Source: Lojkania enalia
Lineage: Eukaryota; Ascomycota; Dothideomycetes; Pleosporales
DNA: 64,000 nt
Assembly (NCBI GenBank): GCA_010094045.1
Contig: ML986614.1
Coordinates: 271,336-335,335, forward strand
Reading direction: 5' to 3'
In this document: positions 31,997 to 43,503 of the stretch, one piece after another
How positions within the stretch are numbered: position 1 is the stretch's first letter
Layout of the letters: each line of letters opens with the position of its first letter
Made by a program: the position numbers and the translations under genes
The notes under the pieces: model-generated
Told to the model about the DNA's origin: nothing
Database searches by the model: none
What the model saw: only the letters and a program-made list of their open reading frames with translations

Positions 31997-33101
31997 TCAC
32001 AAATGCGCCCTAAAACGCTTGTGGGTCCTTGAACCTTCCGATGTGTCATTCTCGGCGTCAACAAGCGAAGGTCTAGTTCCTTGGGCTACAACGATGGATC
32101 TTTCCTCCTTTGACCTCTCGGATGCGGCGGTAAGAAGAGCCTCCTTCATTCGTGGAGTAATATAGCCATCTTTTGCCCATGACTGCTCCGCAACAGCTTG
32201 CAGCTCTAGCTGCTCGTCGATTGTAAGCGGCTGGAGGTTATGTGAACGGTTATTCACGGATGAGGCTGTTTCAGTAATGATAGCATTGACGACCGCCTTT
32301 GGGTTGGACATGTCGAACTCGTATGTACGAATCTCACAATTTGCCCAGCCAGTACCTGGAATTGCAATTAGACGTATCCCCACGAAGGGAGTAAGATCTA
32401 AGCAGATTCGGGTACAGAAAAGAGATACAGGTACAGATGTTGTTAGATCATGCAAATTTGATCATCCGGTGAAGTTTGCATCTTTCTCTGACGAGAAGTG
32501 CGGGGACATGGGAAATTTACCCAAAAATGGAAGAGTCCGAAGATAAAGGTGCATACGTACCGCAGAACATATCATGGCCCCTCCAATCCTCTGTCAGAAA
32601 ATGCAAGAAGCCTCCATGTGTAACAGCTGCCACTTCCTTCTCTTTTCTACTCTGAAGGAACCTACGAGCTTTTAAAGCTCTTTGCGCAACGAGATCAGCC
32701 CGGGGCGCATATCTACCGGAATGTTTGTTATTCCAATCATTGTGTACGCAAGTCCAGTCAATTGGTAGTTCTGCGAATTCCCCTTTAAGCTCTCTGAGAG
32801 ATTTGCCTGTATCGCATGGCAACGAAGACGTCTCTTGAAGCTCTGGAAGAGCGATGATCTTCATATCTGGGCGGGCTTTCAGAACGGACTGGAAGGTGAT
32901 AATTGCTGTCCAGAGTGTACGTCTTAAGGGGGATGCGACTATGCAGTCGATGGCTAAAATATCATTAATTGTCTCAGAGAGCCTGTGACATTGTTGTTCG
33001 CCTTCATCTGTGAGAGTTGGATCCTTGATGTTGTGACTCTCGATGCTGAGGTTATGGTGTCCTTGGGCATGACGTATCAAGTGGAGGCGATTTGGAGCCA
33101 T
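31997..33101 (-). CDS. Histidine phosphatase (phosphoglycerate mutase-like) family protein
   Basis: Exon 1 32561-33101, intron 32356-32560 (205 nt, GTACGT..CCAG, phase 1), exon 2 31997-32355; 299 aa. The join restores HDMFCGTGWANCEIRTYEF, a conserved block of fungal members. The catalytic motif LHLIRHAQGHHN is at residues 6-17, with the nucleophilic His in RHAQ. ASPLRRTLWTA supplies a phosphate-binding Arg, and VTHGGFLHFLT the second His. Members include broad-specificity phosphatases; true mutase activity is unlikely. The 205-nt intron is long for this window and may hide a small extra exon, although both ends fit. The C-terminal 70 residues are charged and probably disordered. Confidence 0.85.
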
Positions 33102-34358
33102 TGCGAGAGGCGTGAGAAATTATTCTGAGAGAAGAAAACCAGTTGATGAAGTAATCAACAAAGATATTTAAAAAAGGTAAGAATTAAGTTTCGGACAGAT
33201 GAAGCTAAGGAATGTGGAATGTTAGCAACTATTATATTTTCACATGACTGAGGTGTCCATCTGTTGACCATGCAAGTATTGCCAGATATGCCCATAACGG
33301 GAGCAAGTGCTACACCGTGACTGACCGAAAATTTCTAGTGCTTCAATCAGAGACGTGATTGTTGAACGTGGGGTGCATCTAAACCGCTAGCGGCTTGACC
33401 TTGACCCAGATCGCAAAGAAGTAACGTTCGGCACCGATAAGGAGGACTACAAGAGGACATTTAGGATCAAGCTTTATGAGTGGAACTAGACGAGGAACCT
33501 CTTCCGACTCATACATACGCCAAAGAGCGCTTTATATCCGCTCGTAGTATATCGAGCCTTATCCTGCATTGAGCTGATCTATAACCCCAGAGTGCAACGC
33601 ACGAATGATAGCATTAAGGTGCCTGCTAGTGAACGGGGTGGGTTTAGCCAGACCTGTATTATTATAGAGCGTACAGACAGAATAATTTGAAGTCTGCCTA
33701 TGGGAAGATGAAAGGGTTGCCAAGTGGATATTACCTGCGTTTGATCACGGCGCGACTTACATTGAGCAGGGAGGCACAGCGGGACGGATGGCGATTAGAC
33801 GGCATGTGGAAAACCCGTTCATCTTTTAAGCGTGATTCCGCTCGATTTAAAGAAGCCTGTAGATCCTTCCGGCCCTGTCCATTTCCTACGATGTTTTGCT
33901 GGCTTCAGATCCCCATTTTAATAACTAATTAGTTATCATTAATAGACCTTAATTTAAATATAATGAATTCGAAATATATTCATATAGAACTAAGAAGATG
34001 CTAAGGGCAGCTGATTAGGAAAGAAGAATGATAAGATTTCTCTGCAACGCTATCAAACGCCGTAATGGCCATTCCTGTTAATCACGCATGACCTACTCAT
34101 CGACCTAATAGCTTTCTGCTTTACTCTATTTGAAATAGAAGACTAAATTTTTTGATGATAGATTGTGAGGTTTAGGTCCTGGGGCTGGCAAGAAGGGCAA
34201 TGAAGAGTAAAACCCTAACGATTCGGCTGTCACCCTTGTGCAATAAGCGTTGGTTGAAAGCCAGTATTGGCGGTGTTGCCTTGCAGGACCCGTGGGTTTC
34301 CTACTGCTGATTTGCGGTGTACAGAAAAAGCACCAATATTATAGACTTTTTTTTTAAC
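33102..34358. other. Gene-poor region left of the solo LTR
   Basis: This is about 1.25 kb with no intact gene. A possible gene remnant at 33391-33690 is listed separately. The rest is AT-rich with stops in all frames. Confidence 0.5.
33391..33690 (+). pseudogene. Possible gene remnant, identity unknown
   Basis: One plus-strand frame stays open for about 300 nt apart from a single TAG at 33487-33489. It encodes normal-looking protein sequence (DPDRKEVTFGTDKEDYKRTF, then LFRLIHTPKSALYPLVVYRA and GGFSQTCIIIERTDRII). No ATG start and no family match is recognised. It sits next to a transposon scar, so decay or insertion damage is plausible. It could also be chance. Confidence 0.25.
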
Positions 34359-34363
34359 TATAT

Positions 34364-34523
34364 TGTAAGCTCAGGTCACGTGCCTGGTCAGCTGTGCAGC
34401 CCTTGACTAAGCAGTCTTATGTACTATATATTCCCCAGCCGTACCTTGACCGAGAGGTTAAGGGACCTCATCAATACATCGATCTATACCACCCTATACA
34501 GTCTCCACCCCCTCCTGCTTACA
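34364..34523. mobile_element. Solo LTR of an LTR retrotransposon
   Basis: The 160-bp segment begins TGTAAGC and ends GCTTACA, a perfect 7-bp terminal inverted repeat with the canonical TG..CA ends of LTRs. It is flanked on both sides by the 5-bp direct repeat TATAT (34359-34363 and 34524-34528), the target-site duplication expected of integrase-mediated insertion. Inside are CAGGTCACGTG, a TATATA box (about 34425) and a pyrimidine-rich 3' part, consistent with U3 promoter and R/U5. The short length suits Ty1/Copia-type elements. No internal retroelement domain or second LTR lies nearby, so this is the product of LTR-LTR recombination. Strand cannot be fixed without the internal region; the TATA position suggests plus. 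Confidence 0.65.
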
Positions 34524-34528
34524 TATAT

Positions 34529-36142
34529 TGTAGTAAGGACGCGTCGTAGAAACAAGTATCGGAGACCCTAGTCATGTACCGCAGAGCCCCGGGTTTGCAC
34601 ATAAAACAGGAACCAGCATATCATTGCCTATGATAATAGGGTGTAGAGAAGCTTAAGGCCAGAAATGAGTTTAAAAAGAAAAGAAAAGTTCATGTTTAAT
34701 TGTTAGCAATGTTGATGGTAGCGGCTACGACCCACAACTAGAAATGCTTGGCCGTGTTGGACTGCGTGGTCTTCAAGGCTTAAACGCATCCTTGCGCAAG
34801 GCGAAGGGCTCTGGGCCGATGTCTGCTTGAGCTGAGCCCTATCTGAAGTGCCCGTGGGCTAGTTGAGTCAGAGCAAGTGTGCAGGCGACTGTGGATAGCT
34901 GAGGAACTACAGTCTCACATCTTGGCCGTGAGACGGATAAATTTACGGACTGGAGTATCGCACGAGTGGCTATTGCAGAGGACAATGCCCTAGCAAAGGA
35001 GCTGGATACCATCGGTTCCGGCTAAAACTTTGCGGCGAGTGATTTGTTGGCGTCACCGCACTGCCCCTCTCCAACGAGTGAAGAACTAAAGACTAAAGCT
35101 GAAATGATCACAAAGTCAGGGCTCTGCAGGCGGAGCCTCATTCAATTCATTTGTTTGCAAGTGAGGCTTAGAAGAGGCTACGTTGATCACTCGGGAGTGG
35201 TCCTATATTCCGGATTGTTGGGTCGGGTCTCTCGGGCGACTTACAGCGACTTACAGCGACTTGCAGCGACGGATTCATCGCATCGACAGTGTGTGGTGCG
35301 CAGCTGTCGGGACCGAGCTCAAGGCGTTTTAATGGTATATACTCCGCATGCACCTGGTAGTCGTCAGAACTTCTTAGCCAAGCTCGAATAAGGCATAAAT
35401 CTGGTCATCATGCGCTCAGTACGGGGACAAGAATATGACGGCAATTACAAACCAACCTCTGCGTGCTCGGACTGACCGTGACTATCAATCATGTCGTCGG
35501 CTTCTAATACTCAATTGACATAGCGAGCTACTCGGTGCCTCACATAGAGAGAGAAACTGCCCTCAGTGGTAGTTTGTAGCAGGGATTGCGAGAGTAAGCG
35601 CTGATTACCTAAGGGCTAGCCTCAATTCGCCCCTGGCTAGCCGGGGGTGGGAGAAATTGTGGCCAAGCGATTAGCAGCCTCAACAAGCGCCACAGCATTG
35701 ACTTGGATAAGAGTCGTGTGATGTCGATTCGCGTCTGTGGGAGGCTGAAGGAAATGTGGGATTCAGCAAACAGTCGCAAGGTGCCGAAACAGGGAGGCTC
35801 TAGGCCCAATTCACTTAGACGCCAAGTTGAAGTCGGTCAGAAAACGTACAGAAATCATGGTTAAAAATAAAAGAAGATCCTTGGTCAGGGGCCTGAGCCA
35901 CTCGCAAGCCCACCAGAGCCCGGCACTTGGAATGAGGTCATTGTCACGGATCTCCCGTAGGTCTGGTAGTGTTTGCGAAACATTACCAGCCTCTTCCGCG
36001 AGCTCCGTCCTTGTGTGACAGCATATATGGAGCGCCTTACCACGGCATTCTTTTACTTATTCTCATCTCCATTTCCTTTATTCTACCCCACTTGGACTGG
36101 TCGTTCTCATTTTACCACTTGCATAGCTTCACAGATTGTAGG
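34529..36142. other. Gene-poor region right of the solo LTR
   Basis: This is about 1.6 kb without a supported gene. Open frames at 35044-35391 and 35609-35809 have no family features. It includes a short 10-bp tandem repeat at 35236-35270. The last 100 bp form the lysophospholipase promoter. Confidence 0.45.
35236..35270. repeat. 10-bp tandem repeat, about 3.5 copies
   Basis: The unit GCGACTTACA occurs three times, the third with A to G, followed by a partial unit GCGAC. It is a small minisatellite in noncoding sequence. Confidence 0.8.
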
Positions 36143-38208
36143 ATGAAGACAGTATATCAATATCTCACAGTTTCGGCCTTCACATCCCTTGCGAGCGGTA
36201 AGTCCTTCATAATATTATCTATCCAATTGCACACTAACACGTTAAGCATCCGCTATCTCCTCGGAATATATTCACAATGCAAACCTCGTAGATGCATGGA
36301 GACGCGCAACGCCACAGGCGCCGAATGGTTATGCACCAGCCCCCGTGAACTGTCCCTCGACGCGCCCGAGTATTCGAGTGGCGAACGGATTGTCCCAAGA
36401 AGAGTCATCATGGCTGGAGAAAAGAAGAACCAACACCATAGATCCCATGCGCGAGCTTCTGGTGCGGCTCAACATCACAGATTTTGATGCTGGACAATAC
36501 ATTGACAACAACCGTGACAATACTACTGCATTGCCGAATATTGCGATTGCTTTCTCCGGAGGAGGGTATCGAGCAATGACTAATGGCGCTGGTGGGCTCG
36601 CAGCATTTGACAGCCGTACGCCAAACTCCACGAACACGGGTCAAATAGGAGGTCTGCTGCAGTCTGCAACTTATATTGCTGGCTTGTCAGGTGGTGGGTG
36701 GTTGGTCGGGAGCATTTACACCAATAACTTTACCAGCGTGCAGAGTATCGTTGATGAGAATGGTGATGGTGATATATGGCAGCTTGGAAACTCGATCATC
36801 GAGGGTAAACGAGCCGCGTCATGTCTAGGATTTCAATTGCTGACGATGAATAGGACCCAGTACTGGTGGTATCCAGCTCCTATCAACCGTCGACTATTAC
36901 CGAAACCTGTTCGACACAGTCACTTCAAAGGAGGATGCCGGCTTTAATTTCAATATCTCCTTAACTGATTACTGGGGACGCGCTTTATCATTCCAGCTTG
37001 TCAATGCCAGCGAGGGGGGCCCGGGGTATACATTCTCTTCAATTCAGGATGACCCAGATTTCTCGAATGCAAATGCACCGATGCCTTTCCTGGTTGCGGA
37101 CGAGCGTGCACCTGGGGAAGTTGCGATTTCATTGAACACGACAAATATCGAGTTCAATCCGTTCGAAATGGGAAGCTTTGACCCGACTCTTTATGGCTTT
37201 GTCCCTCTTCGGTACCTTGGATCAAATTTTACTGGAGGCGAGCTCCCCGACGATGAGGAATGCATTGCAGGATTCGACAATGCCGGCTTCTTGATGGGCA
37301 CTAGCTCATCTCTATTCAACACAGCCATCATGCAGCTCGATACCTTGGGTGATGTCCCTGATTTTGTCAAGAATAGTCTTCAAGCAGTTCTGCAGGGTCT
37401 GGGTGACAACAATGACGACATTGCGGACTATACTCCAAATCCCTTCTTCCACTTCCACAACGACACAAACCCAAGTGCGCATACCGGGCGTCTAACTCTT
37501 GTGGATGGCGGTTTGGATGGACAAAACATTCCCCTGAACCCACTTATCCAGCCTGTCCGTGCAGTGGACGTCATTTTTGCGGTAGACTCCTCTGGCGATA
37601 CCGTCGAACCGCAGATTGTTGATTCTGCTCTCAATTGGCCTAATGGTACAGCATTGGTGGCTACATATAAGCGTACGGAAAACGCAACTATGCAAAATGG
37701 CACTGCTTTCCCGTCAATCCCGGATCAGAACACGTTCGTAAACTTAGGTCTTAACAATCGCCCAACCTTCTTCGGCTGCGATGTGGGTAACCTCACAGGC
37801 CCATCACCGCTCATCGTTTATCTCCCCAATGCTCCTTATGTTTACAACTCCAACACGTCAACTACTCAGATGGAATACAACAACACCGAGCGGAATGCAA
37901 TGATACAGAATGGCTACAACGTTGTTACTATGGGAAATGGCACGGTGGACTCTCAGTGGCCGACATGTGTCGGCTGCGCCATTCTCTCTAGGAGCTTCAA
38001 TCGCACCGGAACTCAGGTTCCTAATGTCTGCCAGCAGTGCTTCGATCGCTATTGTTGGAATGGTACGATCGCTTCACAAGTACCACAGCCGTACCGCCCT
38101 GAGATGAAATTGGCTGCTATCGATGTGCGAAGCGGCGTAGAAAAGTTCGTTCCTAACATTCTTTCCGTTGCTTTGACAGCAGCAATTAGTAGCTACCTCA
38201 TGTTTTGA
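36143..38208 (+). CDS. PLB1-like: Lysophospholipase (phospholipase B), secreted and probably GPI-anchored
   Basis: Exons 36143-36197, 36247-36804 and 36854-38208; introns of 49 nt each, both phase 1; 655 aa. The second join gives IIEGPSTGGIQLLSTVDYY, the expected family sequence. A signal peptide (MKTVYQYLTVSAFTSLASA) is split by intron 1. The catalytic domain shows SGGGYRAMTNGAG (oxyanion hole region), GLSGGGWLVGS with the nucleophilic Ser, and VDGGLDGQNIPL with the catalytic Asp. About twenty NxS/T sequons suggest heavy glycosylation. The C-terminus has a hydrophobic tail (NILSVALTAAISSYLMF) typical of GPI addition. It hydrolyses acyl chains from phospholipids and lysophospholipids at the cell surface or outside. 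DPH2 follows only about 270 bp downstream on the same strand. Confidence 0.92.
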
Positions 38209-38479
38209 TGAATATTTCGGTTGTTTCCTTCTTTTGATAATGATGACGATCAATAGCAGGTATTTACGCTTATGGCGATGATAAAATTAACATGTATATA
38301 TTAGGTTCCTGAATATGAGCCTTTGTAATGAACGTATTAAGATGCATAGTTGCATATCTAAGTTGTCATTATCCAATCGCAAGTGAACATGTATTGCTTA
38401 GTCATTCCAACGTTGCAGCCACCGTTCAGCCCGACAAAAGCTTCTTGCCCCGCCATCCCACTCACAAAATCATAAAACG

Positions 38480-40183
38480 ATGCTTGTTCCCCCCCTCCAG
38501 ACCGCGCCGGTACTATCCACACCAGAGACGCATATCTTCGAGGATCCCACACCTCTGGTGGACGTATCGAGCCTGCAGCGACTCTCGGATGAGCAAATCA
38601 CCCTTACTTACGAGATTGAACGGACAGTCAGGGAAATACGCGCAGGACGATGGAAAAGAATTGCATTACAGTTCCCGGATCAAATGCTTGTGGATGCACC
38701 GCGAGTATATGAGGCACTAAGCCGAGGGCTTTATACCGCTGGGAAAGGCAACAATAGCTCCTCGACCAAATCTCACGGGCGAAACGGCTTGTTGGACGAA
38801 GAGCTTAGCACTATATTAGAGAAAACCTCGTTAGAACAGCAGGAGGACCCCCCGGAGAGACTATTCATACTTGGGGATACCTCGTACGGTGCTTGCTGCG
38901 TGGACGAGGTAGCGGCAGAGCACGTGGATGCTGATGTGGTGGTGCATTATGGTAGATCGTGCTTATCCCCTCCGTCTAGGCTTCCGGTAATTTATATCTT
39001 CACGACGAGAGCGCTAGACCAAGATACTGCAATATCTGCATTCAAGCAGACATATCCTGACAAAGGACAGAAAATAATACTTATGGCGGATACACCGTAT
39101 TCTCATCACATCCCCTCACTATATAAACGACTTGAAGAAGATGGTTACTCCAACATTTACGCAACAGAAATAGTGTATAACCCCTCTTCACTTATTCCAA
39201 ACCGTACAATTCCCTCCGATAGCTCCGAATCGAGAGATGCGTTACGCAATTACCAACTATTTCATGTCTCCAAACCGCCTACCTCGCTCCTCCTCACCCT
39301 CTCTTCTCGCCTTGGCGCTATTCATATCTATCCCACGGATGCCACTACCTCACCACATGACACCGTATTAGCTTCCTCTGCAATGACCCTTCGTCGACGC
39401 TACGCCCTCCTCACGCGTCTAAGCACCGTGTCTGTTTTCGGCATCCTGATAAATACCCTCTCTGTCAAAAATTATATGCACATATTGGGGCACGTGAAGG
39501 AGCAGATCGCTGCAGCAGGAAAGAAAAGCTACACCTTCGTGGTTGGCAAAGTAAACGCGGCAAAAGTTGCGAACTTCAGCGAAGTGGGCGGGTGGGTAGT
39601 CATTGGGTGCTGGGAGAGTAGTTTGGTTGAGAGCAAAGACTTCTGGAAACCTATTATTACACCTTTTGAATTAGGTTTAGCATTGAAGGATGATGCAGAA
39701 AGGGTATGGACGGGAGAGTGGACAGGGGATTTCCAGGCCATTCTGGAAGAAAAGAAGGGTCTAGAGTCCGTCCCCGATGACACGTACGGGGAGGGAGAAA
39801 AGGAGCAAACGAGTAGCCATCGCGATTATGATTCTGAAGAAGAGTCAGAGCCGCCCGAGTTCGACTTGCGGACTGGACGCTATGTATCACATTCGCGACC
39901 TATGCGCATCAGAAAAACGCAAAACAAAACCGGAGACAGGAAACCAGCACTATCTAGCACTGCTCTCGCTGAACGAGCTATGGGAGAGCTAGCCCAGGTT
40001 GGAGGCGTAGTTTCGCCCGGAGCTGAATATCTGCGGTCGCAGCGGACGTGGCAAGGCTTGGGCAGTGATTATAGAACCGTGGAGGATAATGAGACTATGG
40101 ATAGTCGTGCAGCGCGTATAGAGGAAGGAAGGAGTGGGATCGCGAGTGGTTATATTGTTGGGGATGATTCGAGGGTGCATTAA
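38480..40183 (+). CDS. DPH2: Diphthamide biosynthesis protein 2 (Dph2)
   Basis: A single exon of 567 aa. Dph2 pairs with Dph1 in the radical-SAM-like iron-sulfur enzyme that starts diphthamide synthesis on eEF2, transferring the 3-amino-3-carboxypropyl group from SAM to a histidine. Conserved segments: WKRIALQFPDQMLVDAPRVYEAL near residue 55; FILGDTSYGACCVDEVAAEHVDADVVVHYGRSCLS with a cluster cysteine; FGILINTLSVKNYMHIL; and GWVVIGCWESSLVESKDFWKPIITPFELGLAL with another conserved Cys. An acidic loop follows, and the tail YLRSQRTWQGLGSDY matches the family. An insertion rich in Ser/Asn/Lys near residue 100 is lineage-specific. The start follows directly on a C/A-rich leader. Confidence 0.92.
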   Translation: MLVPPLQTAPVLSTPETHIFEDPTPLVDVSSLQRLSDEQITLTYEIERTVREIRAGRWKRIALQFPDQMLVDAPRVYEALSRGLYTAGKGNNSSSTKSHGRNGLLDEELSTILEKTSLEQQEDPPERLFILGDTSYGACCVDEVAAEHVDADVVVHYGRSCLSPPSRLPVIYIFTTRALDQDTAISAFKQTYPDKGQKIILMADTPYSHHIPSLYKRLEEDGYSNIYATEIVYNPSSLIPNRTIPSDSSESRDALRNYQLFHVSKPPTSLLLTLSSRLGAIHIYPTDATTSPHDTVLASSAMTLRRRYALLTRLSTVSVFGILINTLSVKNYMHILGHVKEQIAAAGKKSYTFVVGKVNAAKVANFSEVGGWVVIGCWESSLVESKDFWKPIITPFELGLALKDDAERVWTGEWTGDFQAILEEKKGLESVPDDTYGEGEKEQTSSHRDYDSEEESEPPEFDLRTGRYVSHSRPMRIRKTQNKTGDRKPALSSTALAERAMGELAQVGGVVSPGAEYLRSQRTWQGLGSDYRTVEDNETMDSRAARIEEGRSGIASGYIVGDDSRVH

Positions 40184-41284
40184 ACGTCTCTGCCAACGAA
40201 AATTAATTATCTTCCAGGTTTCACATCCACAATGCTTATGCATTGACCACAAATATCGCCATTTTGTATTTCTGTATCAATTGCGCAATAACTATCTCGA
40301 GTGGTATATATTGACCCTACGCGGACATGTTGGACTTAGTTCATCTATTCCCCATAGCACGAATGATCGGATAATTCTTCAATGTGTTTACGTTGAACCC
40401 GCTCCGGTTCTTGTAGTAACTAAATCTTTCAGCAGTTAGTCGAAGCTCGCATCAAAGAGAGGGCGAAACAATAAACAACATTAAATCTTCAGGTTTTGAA
40501 GCCAGTTCCAAATCATTGCGGATCATAAGGGGTTGAAACAAATTATAAAATAATGGCAGTTCATCATTGTAATATTCAACGCAACTTGCGAAAGAAGAGA
40601 GGCAAACATACTGTTTGAGCGGGTGCTAATTGCCGACGTTTGAGTAAGTAAAATAATTAGCTAGAGAAATTGTAAGGATTTAAGGAGTCGGTCATGTCAG
40701 AAATGGACGTTGCAGGCGTCTCTGTGTCTGTGTCTATAGAGGGTGGGACGTGCTGACAGGAGCTCACGAAAGAATTTTGATGGTGAGGCGGTGGTGAGTA
40801 AGGGCTTAGTAATGGACTCTCTCGACCGCGCTAGAGAATGCAGTGCTGCTGGACCTGTTCTGAGACCCTCTGTAATGGAAAGGAGATTAAAGCTCAGAGT
40901 ACGAGACATTTTCATAGCCCGTTATTCCAAAAATGTTATTCTACAATCGTATTCATGCTACAATTTCATCTCTTAGAGACGCTTATGATTGTAGCGAAAG
41001 AATAGCTTAGATTGCGCTCGCTCTTGCTGTAGAGCCCTTCAAGAGTTATACTTTACATTATGGACTTAGGGCAAATTCTTGTAACCTGGGTGTGCTGTGT
41101 CGTTTCGCGACCAGCCGTGTATTGCTACGTGAACCACCGATTGTTCGGAATTAGCTAACTGAAAAATTTCATACTGAGAACTGCCGCATAGGGGGAGGCG
41201 TTATGGAAATAACATCTTGCCGATTGCTGTCGGTGCTGAAGTTGGAGTGCATGGATAGGCATCAATTCTGGTTAGGGCCCACCC

Positions 41285-41315
<31 letters not shown>

Positions 41316-41393
41316 CCAGGTAGATGCATGCATTTTGAACCTCGCGCTTTAACATACATACCGCCAGAGGGGTATACCCGTACAGTAACAAAT
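40184..41393. other. AT-rich intergenic region with a long A tract
   Basis: No gene is supported. The plus-strand frame at 40743-40976 begins at a TTG-like context and shows nothing recognisable. A homopolymer A run is at 41284-41313. Confidence 0.5.
41284..41313. repeat. Poly-A tract of about 30 nt
   Basis: An uninterrupted A run follows GGGCCCACCC and precedes TTCC. It could be a microsatellite or the tail of a retroposed sequence; no target duplication is evident. Exact length is uncertain because such runs are error-prone. Confidence 0.75.
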
Positions 41394-42162
41394 CTATTTT
41401 AACTCTGGGGGAATCATAATCGTGATCGACCCATCATTTCTTTGTAAATGATATTTCCTGAAAGGAGGCACCGGTACATCTGCGGCCGAGCCAGCTCTCG
41501 AAATTGAGTGCTTGCTTAGGGCCAACCGCCGCAGTAGGTACTCGGTAGTTGATGGCATAGCCGGGGTAGTGCTTTGAGTAGCCACCAGTCCCTTCCGGTT
41601 CGAGATCTTGTATCTAGTCAGCAGGCAAGAATATGCGTCGAGATGTCGACTCCTTGGGCATTGTAATCCCAGCGAATGCCATTGGACTCGCGGGTCTTGC
41701 ACCAGAAAAGGCTACTAATCCTCGCTCAAGCCGGACTTCTGTGAACAAGACCTCTCTGTGGAGACAACGATGGCGATAGGGATATCGGAAACATTGGTCT
41801 AGGTACAGGTGAAGCGGTCCGAAGATAGCCTCGCGATGAATTCTATCCAGCCGCGGGCCGGAATATGTCGGAGAAATCATATCCGGAAAAGTCAGGGCGC
41901 CCCGCAGTCTTCACCCCCTCCATCGTCATCTTTCACAAGCACGACAAAGCGTGAACGGCCGACGTCAGGGAATAGAAATGACAGCTATGGCTCCAACTGC
42001 AGTCAGTGTGATAATATTCAGCTCCGCCGCCCACATCGTCTTCCTGCCAAAGCGTCCAGTGTCGCTCGTGACCTTAAATTCTTGTGCCGAGGGGACAGTA
42101 TCCAACCAGCCTCGATCCCAAACAAATACCGAAAGCTCCTCCGCGTGCCCGACTCTAGCCAC
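41394..42162 (-). pseudogene. Possible decayed gene of unknown identity
   Basis: Three adjacent minus-strand frames look protein-like but do not join well. 41965-42162 begins MARVGHAEELSVFVWDRGW and ends in a hydrophobic stretch. 41614-41880 has a stretch rich in Arg, Pro and Tyr. 41394-41702 ends YHLQRNDGSITIMIPPELK. A third frame between 41540 and 41690 also has plausible sequence (ESNGIRWDYNAQGVDISTH) broken by stops. I find no set of GT..AG introns that joins them and no family match. It may be a broken gene upstream of FBP1 or chance frames in a promoter region. Confidence 0.2.
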
Positions 42163-42295
42163 CTGAACCCAGGCATTTAGCTTAGAGCACTCTCCCTTTC
42201 CCTATCTGCCTTAATTGTTTCGTGTATTCGCTCTTCACGTCGCCTCACACTTCCCTTTCCTGCTCACGAGAAGCATTCTCCCAAAGGCATCCAAT

Positions 42296-43503
42296 ATGAA
42301 TGGCAACGACAGCGGCGGAGCAGTGGGGAAGGAGGCGATCAACACAGACATCATCACCCTGACTAGATTCCTCACGGAAGAACAAGTAAAGCACAAGGAA
42401 GCTACCGGAGACTTCACGTACGTACAACAAGCATCAAGGGCAAACCGAATCCATCCCGCTGATCCGTCGTATCTGCAGTCTACTATGTCACGCCCTCCAA
42501 TTCGCGTTCAAGAGCATTTCCTACTATATTCGACGAGCGTCGCTGATCAATGTACGTATCGGAGACCAGCTGTCATTACAAAGCTGATGCAGTTCCTAGC
42601 TGTCCGGTCTTGCGGGCGCCTCGAATGCAACGGGCGACGACCAGAAGAAACTGGACGTCATCGGAAATGAGCTCTTCATTAGCGCAATGAAGAGCTCGGG
42701 AAGGGTACGACTACTCGTTTCGGAAGAAGAAGAAGAGGCCATTATCTTCAATGAATACCCACACGCACGGTATGCCGTCGCGTGCGATCCCATTGATGGG
42801 TCGTCTAATCTGGATGCCGGTGTTTCGGTTGGAACTATTTTCGCCATATACAAGCTTGCGGAAGGCGCAAAGGGCACGAAGGAGGATCTGTTGAAGCCTG
42901 GCACTGAAATGGTTGCTTCTGGTTTTACAATGTATGGCGCATCAGCTCAGCTCGTGATCACTATGAAAGACGGAGGGGTGAATGGATTCACTCTAGATAC
43001 CTCCTTCGGAGAGTTCATTTTGACGCATCCCAACATGCGGATCCCTAAGAAGCGCGCTATTTATTCCGTCAACGAAGGAAACAGTCTCTACTGGGAAGAG
43101 CCAGTCAAGGAGTATATTAATAGCCTCAAGTATCCAGGCGAGGGCGGCAAGCCGTACAGCGCCAGATACATTGGCTCCATGGTTGCTGATGCTTACCGAA
43201 CGTTGCTCTATGGGGGCATCTTCGCCTATCCCGCTGATAAGAAAAGCCCCAAGGGCAAGCTTCGGATTCTGTACGAGTGTGCACCGATGGCTATGGTCTT
43301 CGAAAATGGTATGTCTCACCCGCATCTCGATGTCCCAGAATTTTTCTAACTTTAGTGCAGCGGGAGGATTGGCCGTTGATAGCAACATGAGGCGTATGCT
43401 TGAAGTCGTTCCTGAACACATCCACGACCGGAGCGGGATATTCTTAGGAAGCGAGAGCGAGGTCCAGAAAGTTATTGATGCACACAAAAAGCACGGGAAA
43501 TAA
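42296..43503 (+). CDS. FBP1: Fructose-1,6-bisphosphatase
   Basis: Exons 42296-42417, 42479-42551, 42600-43308 and 43361-43503; introns of 61, 48 and 52 nt; 348 aa. The second exon is only 73 nt (LLCHALQFAFKSISYYIRRA). The enzyme hydrolyses fructose 1,6-bisphosphate to fructose 6-phosphate in the cytosol, the committed step of gluconeogenesis. Motifs: TDIITLTRFL at the N-terminus, VSEEEEEAI with metal-binding acids, DPIDGSS at about 128-134 (metal and phosphate site), NEGNSLYWEEPVKEYI and RYIGSMVADAYRTLLYGGIFAYPADKK (substrate site), and LYECAPMAMVFENAGG, split by the last intron. Length matches the family. The start ATG is the only one near the conserved N-terminus. Confidence 0.95.

Noticed and set aside
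35236..35270. Tandem 10-bp repeat considered as a CRISPR-like array
   Set aside because: The units are contiguous with no spacers, and the genome is eukaryotic; it is a minisatellite.
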